Positions 32,240 to 42,977 of a stretch of DNA of 64,000 nucleotides are shown in pieces. The notes beneath the pieces were generated by a model, which ran no database searches, was not told the origin of the DNA, and worked only from the letters and a program-made list of their open reading frames with translations. Positions within the stretch are counted from its first letter, which is position 1, and each line of letters starts with the position of its first letter. The translations under genes and the position numbers were made by a program. This DNA comes from Mytilus edulis. Its lineage: Eukaryota; Mollusca; Bivalvia; Mytilida; Mytilidae. The stretch covers positions 28,800,193-28,864,192 of the forward strand of contig NC_092354.1 in the NCBI RefSeq assembly GCF_963676685.1, written 5' to 3'.

Positions 32240-32886
32240 TGCATACTAACCGTTTACCATCAAAATTATATATGTCAAACGACTCAAGTCGAACATTTTC
32301 GCTTAAAACTTCAAAAAGAAGATATTTTAAATCGTTTAACGAGTAAAATTACGTTTTTAAATACACATTTAGTAAGAATCTCGTTTATAATTCATGAAAA
32401 AAAACAACGTGATTTTTAAAGCTTATATTGCTTTAAGGGGGCACTGATATTTTACCGTTCCTTTTTTCAATTTTGATTATGTTTTAAAGGTTAAGAGGTC
32501 AGTGTTTCCCTCAAGTTCTTGATTTATGCATGGTGGTGTCCCTATACATTAACGTCAGGCCACTCTCCTTAAAAAAGTTAATACCCTATGACTCTTCATT
32601 ATCCCCTCCCCCCTCCTTCAAATGTCATGATCACGATTCTTTCAGTCAAGACCCATCCTATAAAACAATTTCTAGGAAAAACACTCAACTGAAGGATTTT
32701 ATTCATTGGTGCTTATACTGAAGGATCTTATTCATTGGTGCTAATAAGTATTTGTACTTCAATCAATCTGAAAAAAATACTTTAAATTATAAATTGAATT
32801 ATGTGTAACCTGTACAGTGTTATTGTAAAGTTTCAATACAGAACAGCAGAGGATAAACCGTTATGCCAAATACGTTTTGCCCTCAC
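32240..32886. other. possible promoter side of the preceding exon, then AT-rich DNA
   Basis: Just right of the exon the DNA is relatively CpG-rich (gcacgtgcgtcggag, acgcatgcgcaatgg at 32188-32222), as expected near a transcription start. A 26-bp direct duplication ('ttattcattggtgcttatactgaaggat' type) lies at 32695-32745. Nothing else recognised. Confidence 0.35.
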
Positions 32887-33556
32887 CTTAGACTTTTTTT
32901 TAAGTTTTTCAACGTCCTTTTTCAGTTCTTTAATTTCTTTTTTTTAGATATTTCAGTTGGTCACAGCATTTATGACATTGACTTTGACTTTGATCACCAG
33001 TATATTCCTTCTTATCATCACTTATGACCTGTTTTATCAAGGGTTCAATAGAAGTCCCACTTTCACTGAAGGAACTAGTATGGCTGGAGATTGGCCAATT
33101 ATATGCAGTCTCTAGGCTTTGTCTAATTGGTGGTACTTGTATGTCCTGTTGAAATTGATGGTCATTGTTGTTCATGAGCATACTCGTATAGTTAAAAGAA
33201 TTCTGTCCATTTGATGTATTTGGCTGATTCTGGTTATACATGTTAGAATTATAAGGATATGGTTGTTGTTGATGACCTAGCGACTGATTTTGTTGAAAAA
33301 GTTGTTTAGGAACTTGTACAGATGACTGACTTTGTTGAGGAGATAATTGATGAAGAAGTGGTATTTGCAATGGGTTCTGTTGAGACAGTTGTTGATGAAC
33401 TGGTATATCATGCCATTTATTTTGCTGAGAGAGTTGGGTGAGTGGTACACATGACTCATTTTGTTGTGAAAGTTGTGGAGTAACTGGTAAGTGTAGCTCC
33501 TCATGGAAAGGGATTGGTTGTTGAACGGGTTGGTGCGACGGATTTTGTTGAGATAT
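32887..33556 (-). CDS. Gln-rich exon with short tandem peptide repeats and a coiled-coil end
   Basis: The exon opens after acceptor CATCCTCAG (right of 33556) and ends at donor TCTAAG|GTGAGG (32887). Its N-terminal half repeats a 13-15 residue unit built on QLSQQN (QLSQQNESCVPLT, QLSQQNKWHDIPVHQ, QLSQQNPLQIPLLH). The middle is Gln/Asn/Tyr-rich (QQQPYPYNSNMYNQNQPN). Near the end comes QCHKCCDQLKYLK, a C-x2-C-C pair, followed by a Lys/Glu/Leu helix (EIKELKKDVEKLKKK) that looks like a coiled coil. Between the two an A8 run (about 32938-32945) puts the helix in another frame, so either the exon ends early with a stop or the run is wrong by a base. Low-complexity regions prevent family assignment; I do not name it. 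Confidence 0.5.
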
Positions 33557-33650
33557 CTGAGGATGTATGGAAGAGCATATTTAGTAATGAATTACAGCAT
33601 GTGAAGAGATTTCAGTGGTTTAATCATGTCAAGTCAAGATTTACACTTAC

Positions 33651-33849
33651 CTTTAGATTTTTTGACAGTTTTACTACGTGTATCTTTCTTTTTTCTTGTT
33701 TGCTTCACTTGGAATTCCCACATTTGTTGCTTGTTTTCTTTTTCTGTTGGGTGTATGTCCAGGTATGGTCTCTGCCAATGCAGGTCTGTCAATTGTATTG
33801 GTATTGTCCATACCAGTACCAGCATTAGCTTGCTTTTTTTCAATAAGCT
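33651..33849 (-). CDS. upstream exon, Lys-rich, probably same gene as the Gln-rich exon
   Basis: An acceptor CTAACAG (33850-33856) opens ELIEKKQANAGTGMDNTN, then TIPGHTPNRKRKQATN and GIPSEANKKK with a likely nuclear signal. Donor CTAAAG|GTAAGT is at 33651. The main frame stops at 33676, whereas a shift in the A6 run (about 33690) would read KKDTRSKTVKKSK up to the donor. No combination I tried gives a fully open junction into the next exon, so the link rests on position, strand and splice sites only. Confidence 0.35.
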
Positions 33850-33855
33850 CTGTTA

Positions 33856-34560
33856 GCTTATTAAGTCTCCCAAACAAAGTTTGGAGACTTATTGTTTTTG
33901 GTCAGTTCTTATTATTTTTATTATTCTTCTTCCTCTTCCTCTTCCTCTTCCGCCACTTTAAAAAATGAACTTGTCCGCAGCGTTTCTCCAAAACCGCTTG
34001 TCAGATTGACTTAGGATTTCGTAAAATGGTAGACTAATATGTCTAGGTGAGCCATCAATCTTTCGTTTGTGCATTGGGGTCTATTAAGGGCTATTTGGGG
34101 GGGGGGGTAGAAAGAAGGGAGGGTTTTACTATAGAACCCTATGGGATTTTATTTTCTAAAAATTTCAAATGAATATAACTTGAAAACTGTAAGTGGTAGA
34201 TACATGCAGTCTTCAGAAATGATTATAGGACAATAAAACAAATCACATGAAATATAGGGGGAGTCCCTGGGAGTTCATCCCCACACCCTTCAAATTGAGA
34301 ATATGCTTATATCTTGTAACCGATCCAGATCCCCACCCCTAAACCATATATATTCCTGATTGGGACAATAAATCAAATCAAATGCAATTAAAGGGAGGTC
34401 CCCGGGGGTCATCCCCACCCCGTTCAATTTCATAATGTGCTATTATCTTGTAGGGGACAATAAAACAAATGAAATGAAGTTAAAGGGAAGTCCCTGGGTA
34501 TATTGCACGCTTTACATGCTGGAAAAGGCTAGGCAGAGTCGTGGGAATAGCCTCAATAAG
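33856..34560 (+). repeat. dispersed bivalve repeat with small terminal palindrome
   Basis: It starts with the inverted pair 'aagtctcc' / 'ggagactt' around 'caaacaaagttt' (33866-33892), then a T/C-rich run ('cttcctcttcctcttcc'), 'gtccgcagcgtttctccaaa' and 'gactaatatgtctaggtga'. Tandem-like G-rich phrases ('gggaggtccccgggggtcatc') recur at about 34260, 34390 and 34490. Confidence 0.6.
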
Positions 34561-34930
34561 TCTTTCCTCTTCCAAAAACACATATTTTTTTTATTTGTTA
34601 ACCCAATTTAACAAACAAAAAAAATCGAATTAACATTTAACGAACCTTTTAGTGGTAATAAAACCGTAAATGGTGGTCAGTTTCCTGAACTTGTATTGTC
34701 TTAGCCTGAGTTTTTCAAAATTCAATTAAACAAATTTGATAAACACCATCGACTGGTCCGTTCAGATTACCATTAAAATACACAAAAAAAGCCAGAATTA
34801 CACAGGTATAACCATGAAACATATCCTTTATAGTGAAAAACGAAGTTTTTTATTTGTTTTCCCATGATATAGCTACTAGGCATAAATATTCAATAAAATC
34901 AGTTTTCCGTAGCTATATCATAGAACAAAT
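34561..34930. other. AT-rich DNA, nothing recognised
   Basis: No open frame of note. The phrase 'gatatagctact' / 'agctatatca' (34867 and 34912) forms a weak inverted repeat. Confidence 0.3.
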
Positions 34931-34934
34931 CATA

Positions 34935-35965
34935 TGAACAAGAGTGCACATGCTGAAATGTCTCGCCTTCTCAACTAATCATTGATACTATGTTGATTGT
35001 CCTAAATATAAAGCTTTACTACAACTGTCACATAAACTTAACATTAACCAAGAAAACTAAACATTGACCAATGAAACATAAAAAAGGGGTCAAGGTCAGA
35101 TGAGCCATGCCAGGCAGGCATGTGCAGCTAACAATTTTTCCATACAACAAATATAGTTGACCTATTACTTGAAAAAACAGACCAAGAAAATAAAAACTTA
35201 ACACTGAGCATTGAACCGTGAAAATGAGGTGAAGGTCAAATAAAACCTGCGCGACTGACATAGATCATAAAATATGTCCATACACCAAAAACAGTTGACC
35301 TATTACATATAGTATTAAAAAAAACAAATCTAAAAAACTTAACTTGAACCATGAACATGAGGTCAAAGTGAGATGACATCTGTCCGCTAGACATTTACAC
35401 CTTACAATCATTCCATACACCAAAAATAGTAGATCTATTGCAAAAAGTAAAAGAAAACCAGACCAAAACACTAAAACATAACTATAACCACTGAACTATG
35501 AAAATGCGGCCAAGGTCAGATGACACCTGCCAGTTGGACATGTACACCTTACAGTCCTTCCATACACCGAATATACTAGACCTATTGCTTATGGAATAGG
35601 AGATATGGACTAGACCACCAAAACTTAACCTTGTTCACTGATCCATGAAATGAGGTCGAGGTAAAGTTTAAACTGTCTGACGAGCATGATGACCTTGCAA
35701 GGTATGCACAAACCAAATATAGTTATCCTATTAATTATAATAAGAGAGAATTTAACATTACAAACATTATTACATGAACATTTTTTTTAATGAGGTCAAG
35801 GACATTGGACATGTGACTGACGGAAACGTCGTTACACGAGGCATTTAAATGCAAAGTATGAAGCATCCACGTCTTCCATCTTCTAAAACATGAAGCTGTT
35901 AAGAATTTCGCCACCGGAGCACTATCCCTATGTCGAGCTTTAAGTCGGAGGCTCGACAAAAATGA
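34935..35965 (+). repeat. dispersed repeat with about six ~150-180-bp internal units
   Basis: It opens with 'caagagtgcacatgctgaaatgtctcgcc'-type sequence and repeats the order 'ccataca.caaa.atagttgacctattgc', 'accaaaacactaaaactta', 'ccatgaaaatgaggtcaagg', 'cagatgacacctgcc'. It ends near 'atgtcgagctttaagtcggaggctcgac', a short inverted repeat (GTCGAGC/GCTCGAC). The frames inside are repeat-derived. Confidence 0.7.
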
Positions 35966-36710
35966 TATGTGTTTATAGTATTCTTTGGTAATTTTTGCTG
36001 TTGTCTTTTGTTAATTTGTAGGGAATATCATATCGAAACCCATTGTCAACTTCTTTGGTATTAACAAAGTCCATTTGCAATTTCAATTATAATTAATGAT
36101 AAAAATCGTCGGAAAATTTTTCGTGCTTTGTCTACTTTTTGAAAAGTGAATGTTTTCAAATTGACAGTTTAAGGTAGAATAGCGGGCCTAAATTTTCGCC
36201 ATCAGTTTAAGTGTAGAAAAAACAGATGACGGACGGCCGACTGAAAACGCCAAGCAATGAGGCTCACTTGACCTTTCCTGTCAGGTAAGCAAAATATATA
36301 ATTGAAACCATTTATAGTTTTAGGACTATGAGAATAATAAGTGCAATAAATGTGAAGTTTAAGTATATAAACTTTATTTTAAGACATAATGATGATAAAC
36401 GTCATCACCTGGTAAAAAATGTATGTATCAAATCACTTACAACTTTTGCAAAAACCCTGTACACATTATTATTTGAACAAACTTGCATGATATATAGGAC
36501 CCAAAATATTAATTCCAAATAATGAAAAAAAAATTTAATTGAAAAAAAAACCAAAAAAAAGTAGTGGTACCAATTTGCAAATAAAAACCATTGTCTGTCT
36601 GGTGGTTTTCCGGGAAAAAAAGCTAGCAAATAACAATGAAATCGAAAATTTAAGGCAAATAAATCAAAATAATAATAAATTTATCTTGCATACACCTTTG
36701 TCTTTTTTAT

Positions 36711-37212
36711 TCAAGAAAATCTATAAACAGTTGTGTTATGATGCTGGTTATTTTGTTCATCATACAAAACAAAGCTACAAATTCGTTTTTTTATTCGTTT
36801 GTACAATGACGAGCAGAACTGTTTTCCATTTAGACTTATTCTTTCTATTATTTTAACATCATTTTCATTAACTATTTCCAAATTTTCAAGAACATTTGGA
36901 TTTACAATTGCCATATCATGTTGAAGCATTTTACCACAATCGTCACAATTATGTGATTTGTATGTTATTTTCCAAGATCTCGAGTCTAAATTCACCTTCA
37001 CAGTTTTTCTACGAAGAGTAGATTGAACCTGTTTACACATCATTATTTGCTTAGTGATTATGCCAGTTCCATGTACTGCTTGCAACAACATTGCATTGTT
37101 ATCTTCAAACCCGAAACAACTCCAGGCCAGGGTGGACCACACATTTTTACATAATGAATTAAATGAGCACATGTATTGTGAATATTCAGCCCACAACTGC
37201 CTAACCCATTAG
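36711..37212 (-). pseudogene. EnSpm/CACTA-like transposase fragment
   Basis: A minus-strand open exon of about 165 codons starts near an AG at 37212 (GGGTTAG|GCAG). Its core, WSTLAWSCFGFEDNNAMLLQ followed by AVHGTGIITKQI, matches the pattern I know as W-(x)-(H/S)-x-F-x-FE-x-x-N-x-x-L-x-x-x-HGT-x-x-x-x-QI from the end of CACTA/EnSpm-type transposase ORFs in animals. The remainder (NCDDCGKMLQHDMAIVNPN, IIERISLNGKQFCS) has a C-x2-C and resembles the variable C-terminus. No catalytic region is found upstream, so it is a fragment or one exon of a broken gene. The motif assignment is from memory. Confidence 0.45.
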
Positions 37213-38880
37213 GCGATTTATCTATTCCACCATCGATTCTTCTTTCTGAGCGACTCAGAACTGGCCAAAATTTCTATTATAAGTTGTTTTGCTTTGGGTT
37301 CTGATCGCTGGCTGAGGCTTTGACTTAATTCTTTTTCCCCCACTGAAGCAAAGTGTGAATGAATATGATGATGCATTGTGACTGTGACACTCATAGACCA
37401 GATACTTTGACATGGTCAGCAAAACTTATTGGCAGCAACAGCTCCACTGGCTGAGAGTGCTAGTCTTTTCTAAAAATAGAACATTAATGGAACATTAACA
37501 AGTATTGGTGAAAAAATGTGGACAGCAAAATGTTAAAAACAGCACAACTCGAAAATCTAACTCGACCCGTATTTTATAGTACTTCAAAATTGTGCAAAGT
37601 GACAAAAAATAATCTTTAATCCGTTCTAAGTTATCATCTTGAAACCACAGGGGATGGACTGACAGACAAGCACTACATGAACTTAAGACCGCTGACTGCA
37701 GGGTCACCAAAATAGTAGGGTGCCCAGTATCGAAAAAGACGTCTAGTTAACGAGTTTAAGTTAACGGATAACACACGGCTATATTTATATGCAAACGATT
37801 GGAAAATAATTATATTGTTTAATCATGCATGTCGTCGTATGATCCCGTGGTCACGTTTTTCAAAATTTCGTAGTTTCTTAGAGTACCGACAGATACCTCA
37901 TCATACAGACCTTCTTTAACACGTAAAATAAAATTATTGCTTTCAGTGTTCTTTGTTCAAATGATACTTATCATTTAGCTTAAAGATTAAATTTATCATA
38001 TAACGAAAGCTGAAAAGATTTATGTAATTTAAGTATAAGTATGTCATGATTTTAGTAAAGCTATTTTTTTGGTTGAAATTTACCACATTTTGAAAAAAGA
38101 AAATTTTATCACTTGTTACTTTCACGGGATTTCTAATCTGATTACATCAATAACACATGGTTCATATGTGTGCCAAATATCTTTTGTGTAAAGTTAATCT
38201 GTAAAAAGACAATTTAAAACACAAATTTAGAGATAATTCTGCCTTGTTTCAAACACGCCTTTTCTCGTGCCGTTAGTCGTTTTGTAGCTTACACTACAAG
38301 GTCATTAACTAGGACAATTGTCACTAACTTCATTATGTTTTGCTTGTTGCATGGTCAAATTGTATATTTGGAACAGTCCTGATTGTTTGAAGATCGTTGT
38401 TTTGTAATTGGAAATATTTTTTGTTGGTTTTTATAACTTTATTTTTTTTTTATTGATAGTTTTGTTATAATTGTAATATACAAATCAAATCCTTCGATCA
38501 CGTTTCAGACCCGGAATATTGCACACATACAGTCCTGTTAAACTATGCCCATCAAACCCGAAACGAAGTAGGCATGAAATACAATGGGATAAGTGTGTTA
38601 TATGTCAGTATTCTTCTACTGAACTGCTTATTAATAAGCGAGGAATAGGAACAAACAAAAGCTTTATCTAGGCTATGGGAGCACGGAACGATTTGAGTTT
38701 ATTGCATGATGCTTCAGACCCAGACCATTTTCGTACTGATGATTATAAAATGTTGTAGCATCATTCTTGCTACAAATCTTACACAAACAGACACAATTGA
38801 AATTTTTTTAAAGCTGAATCAAGTTCTAGTCCATTTGTCTCTTTTTGGAACAATAAAATATGTTTAAACTAAAGTTCTTC
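37213..38880. other. no supported feature
   Basis: Several short frames without splice borders or domains. The AT content rises from 37940 on. I looked for upstream exons of the transposase fragment and saw none. Confidence 0.35.
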
Positions 38881-38897
38881 TGTTAAAGTGTTTCAGG

Positions 38898-39043
38898 ACA
38901 TATATAGAAGGTCGTCAAATTCCTGACTGGAAAAAGTTTCTTCGAGTCAGTGAAATCCAGCAGGCCTTAACCAGCATACACATGAGCTATGGTTTTAAAC
39001 AGACACTACCACTTGTATACAAGATTTTTGCATCTATATAGAT
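38898..39043 (+). pseudogene. exon remnant ('TYIEGRQIPDWKKFL' type)
   Basis: After GTTTCAG the frame reads TYIEGRQIPDWKKFLRVSE, then IQQALTSIHMSYGFK, and stops at TAG in about 47 codons. The block P-W-x-x-F-L-x-x-x-x-N/E-K/Q-x-AL is one I have seen in repeated unnamed ORFs of invertebrates. No neighbouring exon. A dispersed repeat starts immediately after it. Confidence 0.35.
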
Positions 39044-39044
39044 A

Positions 39045-39300
39045 TAGGAAGATGTGGTGCGAGTGCCAATGAGACAACTCTCCATCCAAATAACAATTTT
39101 GTAAAAGTAAACCATTATAGGTCAATGTACGGCCTTCAACACGGAGCCTTGGTTCACACCGAACAACAAGCTATTAAGGGCCCCAAAAAACATTCAAACG
39201 GGAAAACCAACGGTCTAATCGATATAAAAAAAAACGAGAAACGAGAAACACGTATAAATTACATAAACAAACAACAACTACTGTATAACTGTCAACGAAA
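39045..39300 (+). repeat. 'gatgtggtgcgagtgccaatgagaca' dispersed repeat
   Basis: Best-preserved copy here of the family also seen at 15305-15480. It includes 'acaactctccatccaaata', 'gtcaatgtacggccttcaac', 'gggccccaaaaaacattc' and 'aacgggaaaaccaacgg'. Confidence 0.75.
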
Positions 39301-39639
39301 TATGTAAAAGTCTTGGGTTTGCTATCTGTAACTTTCTACCATGTTGTTACATGATGCGATACAACGTATTGGACCCTGTTTAGGATCAGTAGGCTCACTG
39401 TTTTATAGTCTTGAAGGACAGCCCAGAAGATTTTACCGATTTGTCAAATCTTTCTAATTGTGACATCGCTGAACCTACACATGCAGATCGAGATCTTTTT
39501 GTCAGGTTGAATGATCTCAAGTCAAAACTAAAAATAGATCACTGTGACCTAAACAATTTGAGCGTAAAATTAGCTACAATTTAAAATTCCTCCCTTTTCA
39601 AACTTCCTCCTTGTGAATCTACTTTTAAACAATATGTAA

Positions 39640-39910
39640 TAAGAGTTTCACTCCAGACGTAAATTTGATGTCTTCCAATCTAGCAGAACTAGCTTAACAT
39701 TAACGGTACCAATTGTTCTCCACCAGATGCGCATTTCAACAATACATGTCTCTTCAGTGATGCTCGTGGCCAAAATATGTAAAATCCAAAGCTTATAGAA
39801 AAGATGAAGAGCTATAATCCAAAAGTTCCAAAAAGTAAAGCCAAATCCGTGAAAGGAATCAGAGCTTTGCATGAGGGAGATACATTCCTTAATTTATAAT
39901 AATTTTTAAT
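39640..39910 (-). repeat. dispersed mussel repeat, probably part of the next one
   Basis: The sequence 'agagtttcactccagacg', 'caccagatgcgcatttcaac', 'tgtctcttcagtgatgctcg' and 'gccaaaatatgtaaaatcc' matches what I recall of mussel dispersed elements. It contains no supported coding sequence. Confidence 0.5.
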
Positions 39911-39954
39911 ATTTTGTAATAGCAAATTTAATAACACAAAAAAATCCGTATTAT

Positions 39955-40320
39955 GGTACCTTTGATAACTATTTACACCACTGGGTCGATGCCACTGCTG
40001 GTGGACGTTTCGTCCCCGAGGGTATCACCAGCCCAGTAGTCAACATTTCGGTGTTGACATGAATATCAATAATGTGGTCATTTTTATAAATTTCCTGTTT
40101 ACAAAACATTGAATTTTACGAAAAACTAAGGATTTTTTTATCCCAGGCATAGATTACCTTAGCCGTATTTGGCACAACTTTTTGAAATTTTTTATCCTCA
40201 ATGCTCTTCAACTTTGTACTTGTTTGGCTTTATAAATAGTTAAACATGAGCGTCACTGATGAGTCTTATGTAGACGAAACGCGCGTCTGGTGTACTAAAT
40301 TATAATCCTGGTAACTTTGA
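39955..40320 (+). repeat. long copy of the 'accactgggtcgatgcc' repeat
   Basis: Same family as 5010-5335, but complete at the 3' side: it ends 'gtagacgaaacgcgcgtctgg' and 'tataatcctggtaactttga'. Start and end both carry 'ggta.ctttgataactatt', which may be a duplicated target or a built-in tandem junction. Confidence 0.75.
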
Positions 40321-40592
40321 TAACTATTAACAAAAGCAAAAAAAAATGTTATGACGTAAGACACAAAGTGGAGAAGAAACTGTACCTTGTAGGGGAAAAA
40401 GTGCTTTTTAAAAACTTCAGGAGAAAGGCAGGTATGGCTACCGTACAACAACTGAGATATAAAGGACCATACGAAATTACCAAGTACAATAGTAAAGGTA
40501 ACTATTATCTGTTCGATGACGTAAAGGGTGTTACGATTGGACCATTCAATCAGAGAAATCTAAAAAAAAAAAGTGGTATGAAGACGATTTAA
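40317..40592 (+). pseudogene. C-terminal tail of a Ty3-like integrase / pol polyprotein
   Basis: An open frame of about 90 codons reads YDVRHKVEKKLYLVGEKVLF, then KNFRRKAGMATVQQ and RYKGPYEITKYNSKGNYYLF. This is the pattern of the integrase C-terminus in Ty3-like retroelements: YD-RH, VGD-VLLKN, RK-K, GPY-I. The rest of pol is absent: a dispersed repeat abuts it on the left. It then ends in a Lys-rich tail. It is a fragment, not a gene. Confidence 0.55.
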
Positions 40593-41750
40593 GTACATGT
40601 AGCGAAGGTGAGGAAATCACTCACGAAAGGACGACGACAATGAGAATTGCGATACTGACATTGATTCTGATGCATGGATATCAAGATGATTCCGATTATA
40701 AATACTTTTTTAATGGTTGTTAAGTTGAAATGGTAAGAAAGGCTGACATTTTTTAGGATAACTGTTGTGTCTAGCGATTGCTGATCATCTGTGTGAAAAG
40801 TCCAGAACCCTGTCTAAACGGATCTATTTGTTTGTTACGTAGGTAAAAGCGAAAGCTTGAATAAATATGAAAAATATAACAAAGGGAAAGCTCAAAATAC
40901 CATGGTGGTAACAATAAACATATGCACAGGTCAAAATGTTTTATTCTGTAAATAAAGTATTAAACTGGTTTCCGGTTGATTATTTCACAATGATGAATAC
41001 AAGCAGATTCCAGTTAGTATGTAAAATAATAAATACGAAATTTAATGGAAGTTCAGGTCAATAGTATCGGAAACATGCCGCTGAAAGCGTCATTTTCCAA
41101 AAAGAATTGTGCCAAATACAGCTAAGGTAATCTATTTCTGGGATAAGAAAATGCTCTTTCCTGAAACATACACAAAACAAAAGACAATAATAAACGTTGG
41201 AATCAATAATCTGTCCGCGGGGAACGGAAAGAGGCATACATAAGTTTGACGAAGTTTGATTCTGAATAAAGATTAATAATCTGACAAAATGCATGTTTGT
41301 CATCTTTTTCTAAAGCAGATAGATAAATTTGATAAAGTTATAGTTTTTCTTTTCAGAATCTACATCAATTTTTATTTCCTGCTGATTGTGCCAGATACGA
41401 ACTGATAGATTTACTAACAAAAGAAGGAAGGTGCTTAGGGAAAAAACCCAAATAATTTGTAAATATAATTACCAATAGAAATAACTGTCATTTATATTTG
41501 TTTAAATGGAACTGTTTTTTATTCTTTTTAAATAAGATAAGATAAAGTTGGATAAAGGTTGTTTATTCAGCCTTATCTGAAAGAAGTAGATAAAGAGGTA
41601 AAACAGCATGTAGGGGTGTCGACATGAAATGATTCATGTTTCTTTTAGTAATTGGGACATACAAGTATTTATTATAGCCAAAGTTTCCACAATAACCCAG
41701 TACTGCATTGATGGTGTCATAAGAATTATTTATAGCTTTGTTTCACAGTA
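40593..41750. other. AT-rich DNA with one inverted repeat fragment
   Basis: 41085-41165 is an inverted piece of the 'accactgggtcgatgcc' family ('attgtgccaaatacagctaa', 'ggtaatctatttctgggata'). Nothing else is supported. Confidence 0.4.
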
Positions 41751-41752
41751 TA

Positions 41753-41958
41753 GGTAAAACGGTACTATTACATTTTTCCACCATTAGGTTTTAAAATTTA
41801 TTTGTAAATTTACACACTGCAGTCATTCATAGATAAATAAAAAATAAATTTTGTACTCTTACATCCAATCACAGCCCTCCTAAGTTGACTTCCTCACCTG
41901 TCTTGGGTACACAAAAGGCCAACCAAATGCTGGGAAAATGTGATAGTACCGTTTTACC
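41753..41958. mobile_element. short TIR element (MITE) flanked by TA
   Basis: The ends are inverted repeats of about 28 bp: GGTAAAACGGTACTATTACA at the left and its near complement at the right (tgatagtaccgttttacc). Each tip is flanked by TA (41751-41752 and 41959-41960), as for Tc1/mariner-type insertions. The interior has 206 bp minus the ends and no coding capacity. Confidence 0.6.
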
Positions 41959-41960
41959 TA

Positions 41961-42977
41961 CAGGCACCAGGGGGAAATGTCAATCAGCACCATACTTATT
42001 GGTTTTTAATATTATTGAGCAGTGCTACTGTAGCAGTAACATCCGAGGTAGTTGACAGTTTAATTTGATCAGGGATGAGGGTGCCTGCCTTTTACCACGG
42101 CGACACAACTGCTACAATTTCATTGGTCAATCTGTAGGTCAATACTGCCGTCACCTTGCTCTTGACTCTTAAAAAGAGTTGCATTAGCAACTAAACTTTC
42201 TGGTTTCAATAATCCGAGGACTAACAGTTTTACAGCGTGCAGGCCTCTTGCTTCTTTACTTCTTTTCCAACCCACTCTTGACCATTTCTGTTGATTTTAC
42301 TGCTTGTTGTTAGAAAATTGTTTGCTTGAGGTGAACAAATTAATTTTGATTGTCGTCTCATGTAACCTTTTGTTAACCAAATTTCCTAGCATTGTAAATA
42401 ACTCTGCCCTGTTCTGTGTCCTTTAACTGCTCGTCTGATTTATACTTTTCAACTACAGAAGGAAAAGACAACTTGATTAATCTGTTGGTATTCAGAGGTG
42501 GAAAAAACAACTTGTTTAATCTGTTGGTATTGACAACCTGTTTAATCTGTTGGTATTCAGAGGAGGAAACGACAACTTGACTTATCTGTTACATTTTTTG
42601 CATTAAACCATTTAAGTTTTGTAAACTTTAATGCTAAAGTAGAATGATAGAAAATAGATTTGCAATTACTTTTTTTTACCATGTTTGTCACACTTTGGCA
42701 TCATTTATTTTTTAAAATAGCCCATATCACAATTGCCTGTTATGCTGTATATATGATTCTTGCATGAAATGTAGTACTTAAATTTTAATTCAGCATGTTG
42801 TAAAAGTCCAGAGTTAAATGTTCAAGCTGAAAGAGTTTATTATTGTTGATGTTTGAAAGAGTTTATTAAGTTATTTTGATTTTTGAAAAGTTTATTATTG
42901 TATTTCAATTGTAAGAAGTTATTGTTATACTTATCTCATTATATCTACAAATGATTTGAATAGCTAATCAAATTAAA
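41961..42977. other. dispersed DNA with a short ~45-bp tandem repeat
   Basis: At 42455-42600 the phrase 'aacttg.ttaatctgttggt' plus 'attcagaggtgga' is repeated about three and a half times. At 42825-42900 'gaaagagtttatta' recurs. No gene seen. Confidence 0.45.

Noticed and set aside
33634..33968. Plus-strand ORFs with many Phe and Leu residues as membrane proteins
   Set aside because: Complement of a Lys/Glu-rich minus-strand exon and of a T/C-rich repeat, which mimics membrane segments.
39125..39307. 60-codon ORF at 39125
   Set aside because: It falls wholly within a dispersed repeat present elsewhere in the window.
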